Shown here: positions 32,590-42,163 of the stretch, in pieces
Layout: the number at the start of each line of letters is the position of its first letter
Position numbering within the stretch: position 1 is the stretch's first letter
NCBI RefSeq assembly: GCF_030411955.1
Contig: NZ_JASNRA010000029.1
Span: 1-63,173 of the forward strand
DNA length: 63,173 nt
Direction of reading: 5' to 3'
From: Massilia sp. YIM B02443
GTDB taxonomy: Bacteria > Pseudomonadota > Gammaproteobacteria > Burkholderiales > Burkholderiaceae_D
Translations under genes and position numbers: made by a program
The notes under the pieces: model-generated
What the model was told of the DNA's origin: nothing
The model's database searches: none
Seen by the model: only the letters and a program-made list of their open reading frames with translations

Positions 32590-33930
32590 ATGCAAAACGT
32601 ATTGTTCCTCGTTCTCGCCCTGTTCCTGGTGGCGCTGAACGGCTACTTCGTGGCGGCGGAATTCAGCATCGTCACGCTGCGCAAGACGCGCGTGCGCGCC
32701 ATCGCCAAGACCAGCGGCATGCGCGGGCGCATCCTGGAAAAAGTCCACGGCCAGCTCGACGCCTACCTGTCGGCCTGCCAGCTCGGCATCACGCTGGCGT
32801 CGCTGGGCCTGGGCTGGGTCGGCGAACCGGCCTTCGCCAGCCTGCTCGAACCGGTGTTCGCCTTTGCCGGCGTGACGTCCGAAGAGCTGATCCACGGCGT
32901 CTCGTTCGTGGTGGCGTTCTCGGTGATCTCGTTCCTGCACATCGTGGTCGGCGAACTGGCGCCCAAGTCGCTGGCGATCCGGCTGCCGGAAGCGGTGGCG
33001 CTGTGGTGCGCCCTGCCGCTGTACATCTTCTATTGGTCCATGTACCCGGCGATCTGGCTGCTCAACGCCAGCGCCAACACCGTGCTGCGCATGGCCGGCC
33101 TGGCCGGCGCCGGCGGCCACGACACCCATTACTCGCTCGACGAACTCAAAATGATCCTGCGCACCGGCACCCCGGGCGAAAAGATCACCCACGACGAACG
33201 CAACATCCTGGCCCAGTCGCTCGACTTCGGCCAGCTGGCGGTGTCCGACCTGATGCGCCCGATTAACGAGGTCAGCGCCCTGTACGCCAGCCGCTCGCTG
33301 GAGCAGAACCTGGAGACGGTGCGCCGCAACCGCTTCTCGCGCTATCCCTACTTCGACGAGGACGGCGAAGAAGTGCTGGGCGTGATCCATCTGAAAGACC
33401 TGTACTTCGCGCTGCAGTCGGGCCGCGCGATCTCGGACCTGACCCAGTTCCTGCGTCCCGTGGAAACCATCTCGGCGCGCACCCCGGCGCAAGACATCTT
33501 CCGCCGCTTCCGCGGCGGCGCCCCGCACTTCGCCCTGATCGGCGAAAAAGGCAAGCGCCCGGTCGGCTTCGTCACCCTGGACAACCTGCTGGGCGCGATG
33601 GTTGGCGAGATCCGCGACGAATTCCGCATGAACGAAAACGACTGGCTCAAGCAGCCGGACGGCACCTATATCGGCAAGGCCAGCCTGCCGATCTTCTCGC
33701 TCGAGCGCCTGCTGGGAATCGACATCGACAACGAGCAGATGGGCCTGGACGACGTGGAATCGGTCGGCGGCCTGCTGATGGAAAAACTGGGCGACATCCC
33801 GAAACAGGGCCAGCGCATCGAATTCCCGCAGTTCGACGTGGTGGTAAGAAAGATGAACGGTCCGCGCATCCTGCTGGTCAAAGTCATTCCGCAGCTGGAA
33901 CGCGCAGCGGAAAACGACGATCGCGATTGA
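32590..33930 (+). CDS. CNNM/CorC-type protein (DUF21-CBS-HlyC)
   Basis: A 446-residue membrane protein of the hemolysin C/CorC superfamily, related to magnesium or cobalt efflux proteins (MpfA, CNNM). The DUF21 membrane domain starts FLVALNGYFVAAEFSIV and includes LGITLASLGLGWVGEP; a CBS pair follows with DLMRPINEV and RYPYFDEDGEEVLGVIHLKD, and the C-terminal CorC/HlyC domain has DGTYIGKASLPI and GDIPKQGQRIEFPQFDVVV. ATG at 32590 is at the first membrane helix. It follows the NhaR-like gene by 58 bp on the same strand and may be its target. Confidence 0.9.
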   Translation: MQNVLFLVLALFLVALNGYFVAAEFSIVTLRKTRVRAIAKTSGMRGRILEKVHGQLDAYLSACQLGITLASLGLGWVGEPAFASLLEPVFAFAGVTSEELIHGVSFVVAFSVISFLHIVVGELAPKSLAIRLPEAVALWCALPLYIFYWSMYPAIWLLNASANTVLRMAGLAGAGGHDTHYSLDELKMILRTGTPGEKITHDERNILAQSLDFGQLAVSDLMRPINEVSALYASRSLEQNLETVRRNRFSRYPYFDEDGEEVLGVIHLKDLYFALQSGRAISDLTQFLRPVETISARTPAQDIFRRFRGGAPHFALIGEKGKRPVGFVTLDNLLGAMVGEIRDEFRMNENDWLKQPDGTYIGKASLPIFSLERLLGIDIDNEQMGLDDVESVGGLLMEKLGDIPKQGQRIEFPQFDVVVRKMNGPRILLVKVIPQLERAAENDDRD

Positions 33931-34072
33931 GTGGCGGCGCCCGGTGGATGGAAGTGAACAGCGCTTGCACGCCAATGAATCACGCAAAATCACACAAAGG
34001 CTGACTTTGCTGCGAAAAAGTGATATTTTGCACACACATCAGCGTGTATTGAATCTCACCAGAAGGCAGTGA

Positions 34073-34912
34073 ATGTCCGTTCAGATTCGAAACAACGTCC
34101 AGGTGGCCGGCGCGGGAGCGGTCACGATGGTTTTCGTCCATGGCTTCGGCTGCGACCAGCTCATGTGGCGCTTCACGGCGGGCGCTTTCCAGGACCGCTA
34201 CCGCGTCGTCACCTACGACCTCACCGGCAGCGGCGGCTCCGACAAGGCCGCCTACGACCGTGACAAATACGCGTCGCTGCACGGCCACGCCGCCGACCTG
34301 CTGGACATTATCGACGGATTCGCCGACGGCCCGACCGTGGTGATCGGCCACTCGGTCGGCGCCACGATCGGCATGCTGGCCACCGTCGCCGCGCCGCAGC
34401 GCTTCGTGGCCCAGGCCATGGTCGCGCCCTCGCCCTGCTACATCAACGACGGCGACTACATCGGCGGCTTCAGCCGCGAAGACATCCATGAACTGCTCGA
34501 CACCATGGACGCCAACTACCTGGGCTGGGCCCAGAACCTGGCGCCGGCGATCATGGGCGCGCCCAACCGGCCCGACCTGCGCGCCGAGCTGACCAGCAGC
34601 TTCTGCAGCATCGACCCGGACATCGCCCGCCACTTCGGCCGCGTCACCTTCTTGTCCGACCACCGCGCCGACGTGCCGAAGTCGACCGTGCCGACCCTGA
34701 TCCTGCAATGCAGCGACGACCTGATCGCCCCGCGCCAGGTGGGCGACTACCTGCACCGCCACCTGCCGCGCAGCACACTGGCGCTGATCGAGAACGTCGG
34801 CCATTGTCCGCACATGAGCGCGCCGAGCGCCAGCTCGCGCGCGATCGACCTGTTCCTCTCGCAAACCCTGCCGCACACCCTGTCGCAACCGCTGGCGTCC
34901 ACAACGCGCTGA
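34073..34912 (+). CDS. RsbQ-like alpha/beta hydrolase
   Basis: A 279-residue soluble hydrolase of the RsbQ family, the bacterial relatives of plant D14/KAI2 receptors. The catalytic triad is visible: Ser94 in VIGHSVGAT, Asp216 in CSDDLIAP and His244 in VGHCPHMSA. In Bacillus, RsbQ activates the PAS-containing phosphatase RsbP, probably by supplying a small product to the PAS domain. Here the gene ends 6 bp before a PAS hybrid histidine kinase gene, so a similar enzyme-to-PAS relay into phosphorelay signalling is inferred. AAGG lies about 8 bases upstream of the ATG. Confidence 0.88.
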   Translation: MSVQIRNNVQVAGAGAVTMVFVHGFGCDQLMWRFTAGAFQDRYRVVTYDLTGSGGSDKAAYDRDKYASLHGHAADLLDIIDGFADGPTVVIGHSVGATIGMLATVAAPQRFVAQAMVAPSPCYINDGDYIGGFSREDIHELLDTMDANYLGWAQNLAPAIMGAPNRPDLRAELTSSFCSIDPDIARHFGRVTFLSDHRADVPKSTVPTLILQCSDDLIAPRQVGDYLHRHLPRSTLALIENVGHCPHMSAPSASSRAIDLFLSQTLPHTLSQPLASTTR

Positions 34913-34918
34913 CCCGCC

Positions 34919-36507
<1,589 letters not shown>

Positions 36508-36517
<10 letters not shown>

Positions 36518-37608
36518 GCCGGCGCGTAATCGGTGTAGCCGCGTGCGCCCCCCTGGTAATACGTATCCTGGTCGGCCTGCGCCAGCGGCAGGTCGTGGCG
36601 GAAGCGTTCGACCAGGTCCGGATTGGCGATATATGGCGCGCCGAACGACACCAGATCGGCATGACCCGCTTCGAGCATGGCGCGCGCCGACGCCTGCGTC
36701 AGGCCGCCGTTGGCCATGATGACGCCGTCGTACAAGGGTCGGAAATAGGCGGCCGTGCCGCCAGCGAGCGCCTCCACCGGAGTGCCGCGCAGGTCCGCGG
36801 CCGGGTGGTAGAGCTGCAGGTAAGCGAGCCCCAGCTTCGACACCTGCTTCACCAGATACTCGTAGGTCGGCAGCGTCTGCGCCGTCGGCTGCAGCTTGCC
36901 GAGGCCGACGCCGGGACTGAGCTTGAGGCCGACACGGCCCGCGCTCCAGGCCTCGATCATCGCGTCCAGCACCTCGAGCACGAAGCGGGCGCGGTTCTCG
37001 ATGCTGCCGCCGTAGCGGTCTGTACGCCGGTTGAAGGTCTCGTTCAGGAATTCCGGAATCAGGTAGCCGACGATGCCGTGCAGTTCGACACCGTCGAAAC
37101 CGGCCTGGCGTGCCAGGCGCGTGGCCTGCGCATAATCCGCGATCGTGCGTTCGATGTCGTCCAGCGTCATCGCCTGCGGCACTGGCGACGTCTGAAAACC
37201 GCCAGGCGTGAACACCGGCTGCTCGAGGCCGACGGCGGACGGCGCCAGCGGCAGCCGGCCGCCATGCAGGTCCGGGTGCGACGCCGCGCCGCAATGACCG
37301 AGCTGCGCGAAGATCCGCCCGCCGGCGGCGTGCACCGCATCCGTCACCCGCTTCCAGCCTTCGGCCTGGGCTTCGTTGAACAGGCCTGGCACATGCATCG
37401 CGCCGATCGCCTCTTCGCTCGGCCAGATCCCCTCGCTCATGATCAGGCCGGCGGATGCACGCTGGCGGTAATACTCGGCCTGCAGCGCGATTGGAACCAG
37501 CCCCGGGTTCTCGGTGCGGGCGCGCGACATCGACGCCATGACGATGCGGTTGGGAAGCTCGACGTCGCCGATCTTGATCGGCTGGAACAGGATATCGCTG
37601 GAATGCAT
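36508..37608 (-). CDS. Old yellow enzyme-family ene reductase
   Basis: A 366-residue FMN-dependent NADPH:alkene oxidoreductase, predicted to reduce activated double bonds or detoxify electrophiles. It opens LFQPIKIGDVELPNRIVMA and includes the family motif NRRTDRYGGSIENRARF. The substrate motif reads ELHGIVGYLI: His177 and Tyr182 are present, but the second anchoring residue, normally Asn or His (as in PETNR His184), is Val180. This may change substrate binding. It is divergent from an HxlR-type regulator 114 bp away, a common arrangement in which electrophiles induce the reductase. Confidence 0.9.
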
Positions 37609-37697
37609 TCATGACTCCGGTAAGAAATGGGGCAGGACCTTGCCTGCCGTGGCTGTTTTCGGATAGTAGACCGTGTGGTAGCATTTGCACCAGTACG

Positions 37698-37712
37698 TAC
37701 TTTTTTGTAAGT
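37698..37712. promoter_or_regulatory. Possible HxlR operator in the OYE/HxlR intergenic space
   Basis: TAC followed by a run of T and then GTAAGT gives an imperfect TACTT...GTAAG dyad, 10 bp upstream of the HxlR start. HxlR-type repressors bind dyads of this kind in divergent promoters. The match is weak. Confidence 0.4.
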
Positions 37713-37722
37713 GTGAAAAAAA

Positions 37723-38094
37723 ATGGCAAATGACGACAGCAAGGACGTTCCTTTCAACTGCGGCATGGAAGCGGTACTCAACCTGGTCGGCGGCAAGTGG
37801 AAACTGCTGATCCTCTACCACCTGATCCATGGCGAGCAGCTGCGTTTCAGCGAATTACGCAGAATGGTGGGCGATGTCAGCGAAAAGATGCTGAGCCAGC
37901 AGCTCAAGGAAATGGTCAACGACAGCCTGGTGCGGCGCATCGACTTTCGCACGGTGCCGCCGCATGTCGAGTACACGCTGACGGCGTTCGGCAAGGGACT
38001 GGCCAAGACGCTGCAGCCGGTGTGCGCATGGGGCGCCGAGAACATGGAAGAGATCGGTGCGATTGCGTCGGCGCGCGCCGTGCGCAGCGCCTGA
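37723..38094 (+). CDS. HxlR-family transcriptional regulator
   Basis: A 123-residue winged-helix regulator. The HxlR pattern is clear: CGMEAVLNLVGGKWKLLILYHL, then LRFSELRRMVGDVSEKMLSQ and PPHVEYTLTAFGKGL. The single N-terminal Cys (residue 13) is the residue that redox- or quinone-sensing members (YodB, CatR, QorR) use as a switch. It is divergent from the OYE ene reductase, which is probably its target. The start codon follows an A-rich stretch. Confidence 0.9.
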   Translation: MANDDSKDVPFNCGMEAVLNLVGGKWKLLILYHLIHGEQLRFSELRRMVGDVSEKMLSQQLKEMVNDSLVRRIDFRTVPPHVEYTLTAFGKGLAKTLQPVCAWGAENMEEIGAIASARAVRSA

Positions 38095-38140
38095 CAGTTC
38101 GAGCAGCACGCGCAATGGCAGCTGAGCCATGGCAGAAAAA

Positions 38141-38160
38141 TACTTACTAAAAGGTAGGTA
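38141..38160. repeat. TACTTAC/GTAGGTA dyad between convergent genes
   Basis: An inverted repeat, TACTTAC-TAAAAG-GTAGGTA with one mismatch, sits between the 3' ends of the HxlR-type gene and the RDD gene. It resembles HxlR-type operators, but no promoter is expected here. Confidence 0.35.
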
Positions 38161-38163
38161 CCG

Positions 38164-38619
38164 CTATTTTCCTCGGTGGGCGATCAGGCTCTTCTTGCGC
38201 ACCACCACTGTGCCGGCCAGCTTGTCGTGCCAGCCCTGCTTGCGCGGGTCGATGCCGACCCAGATCAGGCCCAGGCCGAGCGGGATGGTGGAAACGAAGT
38301 AGCCGAGGTAGCGGATCACGAACTGCAGGGCGCTCGGCTTGCCGAAGGTGCGGGCGTCGACGATGACGGCGCCGATGCCCATCTTGCCGGGCGTGCTCGA
38401 CACCAGCATCCATAGCGCGATCACCAGCACCACCGGCAATACGTAGCCGATCACGAACTCGACCCGGCCGGCGGTATGGGCCTGCAGGTCCCAGTCGCTG
38501 AGCGCGTAAACCAGCCTGAGCAAAGGCACCGAGACCACCAGCAGCAGGATGGTGTCGAGGAGCGCGGCGCCGACGCGTGCCCAGAAACCCACGTATTCGA
38601 TGCCGGCATCCTCCTCCAT
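38164..38619 (-). CDS. RDD-family membrane protein
   Basis: A 151-residue inner-membrane protein of the RDD family. VGFWARVGAALLDTILL at the N terminus holds the R..D pair; further helices lie near 78-98 and 118-138, and STPGKMGIGAVIVDARTFGKPS and DPRKQGWHDKLAGTVVV are typical family loops. The start at 38619 is preferred because AGAGG lies 6 bases upstream; ATGs at 38625 and 38634 are alternatives. RDD proteins are often assigned to ion or small-solute movement, but this one is uncharacterised. It is divergent from a secreted small protein gene. Confidence 0.8.
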   Translation of the reverse strand: MEEDAGIEYVGFWARVGAALLDTILLLVVSVPLLRLVYALSDWDLQAHTAGRVEFVIGYVLPVVLVIALWMLVSSTPGKMGIGAVIVDARTFGKPSALQFVIRYLGYFVSTIPLGLGLIWVGIDPRKQGWHDKLAGTVVVRKKSLIAHRGK

Positions 38620-38698
38620 GGTCATCCTCTTCATGTTGAAATTGCGGGGTAGCACGACACACGATAGCATGGCACTCCGGCTTTCAGACGATCATGCC

Positions 38699-39037
38699 AT
38701 GAACAAATCCATTGCGGCAGGCTTGCTATGCCTGGCCACCCTGTTGTCCACCTCCACCGGCGCCTGCGAGCGGCGCGACCCCGAAGCCAACGGCGACGAC
38801 CGCACCCGCCACGTGCGCCTGTCAAGCGCGATGGACGACGCCGCGATCCTGCGCGCGCTGCGCCTGCAGCCCGACCGTGGCGAAGTCACCCGCAGCACAA
38901 CGAAGGATAGCGCCAGCAGCAGGTACGTTTACTTCCACCGCACCGTCACCATCGTGCGCGGCGCGACCGGCGAGGTAAAGGTGGAGATGCTGGAAAAGGA
39001 CCGCAAGCCGCTGGTGTGGAAGCTCGGCGCCTGCTGA
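38699..39037 (+). CDS. Hypothetical secreted protein
   Basis: A 112-residue protein with a signal sequence (NKSIAAGLLCLATLLSTSTG) and a short charged mature part (RDPEANGDDRTRHVRL and RYVYFHRTVTIVRG) ending in a Cys. A second Cys follows the signal region, so a disulfide is possible; the site is a poor lipobox. ATG at 38699 starts the signal peptide. It is convergent with the YaiI gene. No family is recognised. Confidence 0.55.
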   Translation: MNKSIAAGLLCLATLLSTSTGACERRDPEANGDDRTRHVRLSSAMDDAAILRALRLQPDRGEVTRSTTKDSASSRYVYFHRTVTIVRGATGEVKVEMLEKDRKPLVWKLGAC

Positions 39038-39047
39038 ACGCGCGCGG

Positions 39048-39512
39048 CTAGCGCGGTCCGGCCTGGCTTTTCACGCGCGCCAGCTGGCGGTCGAGCGCAT
39101 TGGCAAAGTTCTGGCGGTCGGCCTGGCTGAAGGCCGGCGGCCCACCGGTATCGACGCCGCTGCCGCGCAGTTCTTCCATGAAGGCGCGCATGGTCAACTG
39201 CTGGGCGATCGTATCCTTGGTGTACCAGTCGCCGCGCGGATTCAGCGGCAAGCCGCCTTTTTCCAGCACCAATGACGCCAGCGGAATGTCGCCGGTAACG
39301 ACGATGTCGCCCTGGCTGACCCGCTCGACGATCTCGGCATCGGCGGCGTCGGCCCCGGCCGGCACCTGCAGCGCGCGGATGAAGCGCGAACCGGGCACGC
39401 GCATCAATTGATTCGCCACCAGCGTGACGTTGATCTGCGTGCGTTCGGCAACGCGGTACAGGATGTCCTTGATGACGGCGGGACAGGCGTCGGCGTCGAC
39501 CCAGATGTGCAT
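39048..39512 (-). CDS. YaiI/YqxD-family (DUF188) protein
   Basis: A 154-residue protein of the DUF188 family, which has a PIN-like fold. It begins MHIWVDADACPAVIKDILYR, where the acidic cluster could bind a metal, and contains DIVVTGDIPLASLVLEKG and the family ending NFANALDRQLAR. The length is normal. Function is unknown; nuclease activity has been proposed from the fold. It is downstream of the AI-2E-type transporter by about 50 bp on the same strand. Confidence 0.9.
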   Translation of the reverse strand: MHIWVDADACPAVIKDILYRVAERTQINVTLVANQLMRVPGSRFIRALQVPAGADAADAEIVERVSQGDIVVTGDIPLASLVLEKGGLPLNPRGDWYTKDTIAQQLTMRAFMEELRGSGVDTGGPPAFSQADRQNFANALDRQLARVKSQAGPR

Positions 39513-39562
39513 GGCGTGTTCAATCGGTGCTGTGAGAACCCCGATTGTACGTGCTGGAAGGC

Positions 39563-40645
39563 TTATCTGACGGCCTGCTCCGCCTCTTCGTCGTGGCGCA
39601 CGATCGGGTCGCGCGTGCCGGTCCATTCGCTCATCAAGGAGTAGCCCACCGCCAGCAGCGTCGGACCGATGAACATGCCGACGAAACCGAAGGCGATCAC
39701 GCCGCCCAGCACGCCCAGCAGCGTGAGCAAAAACGGCAGGCTGCTGCCGCGGCTGATCAGCATCGGGCGCACCACGTTGTCGACGCCGCTGATCAGTACC
39801 GTGCCCCAGACCACCATGAAGATCGACCAGCCGGTCTCGCCGTGCGCGAACAGCCACAGCGCCGCCCCGCCCCACACCAGCGGCGGACCAAGCGGAATCA
39901 GGGAAGTCAGGAACACCAGCACCGACAGCAGCGGCACCGCCGGCACGCCGGCAATCGCGAAGCCGATCGCCGCCACCAGCGCCTGCGCCAGCGCGGTGCC
40001 GAGCAGGCCATACATCACGCCGCGCACGGTCTGGCTGACGGTCAGCTGGATCGACTCGGCGCCCTCGCCCATCACCTTGCGCATGGTCACCGCGATCACC
40101 GCCAGCAGCGCATTGCCGTCGCGGTACAGGAAGAAGCTGACGAAAGCGGCCAGGCTCATCTGGACGACGCCGGTGCCGAGCATGATGCCGCCCGCCACCA
40201 GCCAGTGGCGCGCCGGTTCCAGCATGCGCTGGGCCAGCGCCAGCATCTGCTCGCGGCTGGCGATCAGTTCGATCAGGTAGTTTTCCAGCGTGACGCCGAG
40301 CAGCGGAATCTCGCGCAGCCAGGTCGGCGGCGCCAGCTCGCGGTGCTCGATCATGACGCGCAGTTCGCTGAAGCCGCGCGCGACGTCGTCGGCCAGGTTC
40401 CAGGCCACGGTCGACAAGGGGATGATGAACAGCAGCGTCAGCGTGAGGGTCATGGTCAGCGCCGCGATCGTGCGCTGGCCGCGCATGCTGTCAAGCAGGC
40501 GCAGGTACAGGGGCCAGGTGGAGATCGCGACGGCGGCGGCGAACAGGATCGCCGGCAGGAAGGGACGCAGGACGTAGAGGCAGCCCAGCGTGAGCAGGAC
40601 GACAATGGCGATGCGGGTGTAGTTCCTGCCGGGTCGTTGTTCCAT
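39563..40645 (-). CDS. AI-2E family transporter
   Basis: A 360-residue membrane protein with seven or eight predicted helices in the AI-2E/UPF0118 pattern: VAISTWPLYLRLLD near the N terminus, then SLIPLGPPLVWGGAALWLF and the C-terminal signature VDNVVRPMLISRG. The family includes the E. coli TqsA AI-2 exporter and Na+/H+ antiporter-like members; the substrate here is unknown. It lies directly downstream of the SCO gene at the end of the oxidase cluster (33 bp) and may be read through from it. Confidence 0.88.
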   Translation of the reverse strand: MEQRPGRNYTRIAIVVLLTLGCLYVLRPFLPAILFAAAVAISTWPLYLRLLDSMRGQRTIAALTMTLTLTLLFIIPLSTVAWNLADDVARGFSELRVMIEHRELAPPTWLREIPLLGVTLENYLIELIASREQMLALAQRMLEPARHWLVAGGIMLGTGVVQMSLAAFVSFFLYRDGNALLAVIAVTMRKVMGEGAESIQLTVSQTVRGVMYGLLGTALAQALVAAIGFAIAGVPAVPLLSVLVFLTSLIPLGPPLVWGGAALWLFAHGETGWSIFMVVWGTVLISGVDNVVRPMLISRGSSLPFLLTLLGVLGGVIAFGFVGMFIGPTLLAVGYSLMSEWTGTRDPIVRHDEEAEQAVR

Positions 40646-40658
40646 GCCGTCCTGATGG

Positions 40659-40679
40659 GATGATGTTTACAACATCATC
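40659..40679 (-). repeat. Perfect hairpin overlapping the SCO stop codon
   Basis: 9-bp arms GATGATGTT and AACATCATC surround a 3-bp loop. The SCO stop codon lies inside the stem. A short AT-rich hairpin at an operon end may act in mRNA processing; no T tract follows. Confidence 0.4.
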
Positions 40680-41268
40680 ATAGCAGCTGGCGCAGGTCGT
40701 GAGCGATGATGGCCGGGCCCTGGTTGTGGCGGATGAACAGGCGCAGCTGGCCTTGGCGGTCGAACACGTAGCTGCCGGCGGTATGGTCGACGGTATAGCT
40801 GCCCGGGTCGCCGCCCGGCTGCTTGGCGTAGAACACCTTGAATTCCTTGGCCACCCTGGCGGTCTGCTCGGCGTTGCCGTACAGGCCGATGAAGCGCTTG
40901 TCGAAGGCCGGCACATAGTGGGACAAGAGTTCCTGGGTGTCGCGCTCGGGGTCGACGGTGACGAACAGCACCTGCACGTCGTCGGCCGACGGGCCCAGTT
41001 CCTTCATCACGGCGGCCATTTCGGACATCGTGGTCGGGCACACGTCGGGGCATTGGGTATAGCCGAAGAACATCACGACCAGCTTGCCGCGGAAGTCTTG
41101 CAGCGTGCGCTGCTTGCCGGTGTGGTCGGTCAGGGTGAAGCCCTTGCCGTAGTCGACGCCGGTGATGTCGGTGTTGTGGAAGGCCGGCGGCTTGTCCTTC
41201 AGTTTGTCGCAGCCGGCGCCGAATACGGCCAGCGCAGCGACCAGGGCCACGGTCATCAGTTTTTTCAT
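40678..41268 (-). CDS. SCO-family copper chaperone lipoprotein
   Basis: A 196-residue SCO1/SenC protein that delivers copper to the CuA site of cytochrome oxidase. A lipoprotein signal ends at Cys20 (VFGAGC). The thioredoxin fold has the metal-binding CPDVCP (Cys73, Cys77), preceded by LVVMFFGYTQ, and a distal His in YTVDHTAGS. ATG at 41268 opens the signal sequence. It follows ctaB by 1 bp and closes the oxidase assembly cluster. Confidence 0.93.
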   Translation of the reverse strand: MKKLMTVALVAALAVFGAGCDKLKDKPPAFHNTDITGVDYGKGFTLTDHTGKQRTLQDFRGKLVVMFFGYTQCPDVCPTTMSEMAAVMKELGPSADDVQVLFVTVDPERDTQELLSHYVPAFDKRFIGLYGNAEQTARVAKEFKVFYAKQPGGDPGSYTVDHTAGSYVFDRQGQLRLFIRHNQGPAIIAHDLRQLL

Positions 41269-41269
41269 G

Positions 41270-42163
41270 TCAGAACTTGAAGTAGTGGTCGACCAGCAGG
41301 GCCGCGAACAGCAGCGACAGGTACACGATCGACCAGGTGAAAGTCTTGCGCGCCGCCATGTCGCTGTAGTTGCGGTGCACCCGCCATGAGTGGCGCAGGA
41401 AGATGGCATTCAGCGGAATCGCCGCCGCCAGGTAGATCAGGCCGCTCATGCCGACCGCGAACGGCAGCAGCGTGGTGGCGGCCAGGCCGATGGTGTACAG
41501 CCACACCTGCAGGCCGGTGTACTTCATGCCGTGGGTAATCGGCAGCATCGGCAGGCCGGAGGCGGCATAGTCTTCGCGGCGGTACATCGCCAGCACCCAG
41601 AAGTGCGGCGGGGTCCACATGAAGATGATCAGCACCAAGAGCCAGGCTTCCATCGGCACCTCGCCCGCCACCGCGGCCCAGCCCAGCGCCGGCGGCATCG
41701 CGCCCGACAGACCGCCGATCACGATGTTCTGCGAGGTGTTGGGTTTAAGCAACATCGTGTAGATGAATGCATAACCGACGAAGGTGACGAAGGTCAGCCA
41801 CATGGTCAGCGGATTGACCAATGTGTACAGCACGTACATGCCGAGGCCGCCGATCACGAGCGAGAACAGCGCCGTCTGCGTAAAGCTGAGTTCGCCCGAA
41901 GCGGTGGCGCGGCGTGCGGTGCGCGCCATGCGCGCGTCGACTCGCGCCTCGACCAGGCAGTTGACCGCGAAGGCGGCGCCGGCCAGCAGCCAGATGCCGA
42001 TCGTACCGGCGATCAGGGTCTGCCAGCCGGGGAAGCCGTCGGTGGCGAGGAACATCCCGATCACGGCGCAGAACACCGCCAGCTGCGTCACGCGCGGCTT
42101 GGTCAGGGTCCAGTATTGCGAGAACCGGCTCGGAGGCTTGTGGATGGCTGTCTGGGTCGTCAT
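41270..42163 (-). CDS. ctaB: Protoheme IX farnesyltransferase (heme O synthase)
   Basis: A 297-residue UbiA-superfamily membrane enzyme that adds farnesyl diphosphate to heme B to form heme O. The prenyl-diphosphate-binding segment is NCLVEARVDARMARTARR (N/D-rich), the second site lies near HGMKYTG, and TPPHFWVLAMYRREDY is specific to CyoE/CtaB. About nine helices are present. Its start overlaps the ctaA stop by 4 bp, and the SCO gene follows 1 bp after it. Together with ctaA it supplies heme A for the aa3 oxidase upstream. Confidence 0.97.
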   Translation of the reverse strand: MTTQTAIHKPPSRFSQYWTLTKPRVTQLAVFCAVIGMFLATDGFPGWQTLIAGTIGIWLLAGAAFAVNCLVEARVDARMARTARRATASGELSFTQTALFSLVIGGLGMYVLYTLVNPLTMWLTFVTFVGYAFIYTMLLKPNTSQNIVIGGLSGAMPPALGWAAVAGEVPMEAWLLVLIIFMWTPPHFWVLAMYRREDYAASGLPMLPITHGMKYTGLQVWLYTIGLAATTLLPFAVGMSGLIYLAAAIPLNAIFLRHSWRVHRNYSDMAARKTFTWSIVYLSLLFAALLVDHYFKF

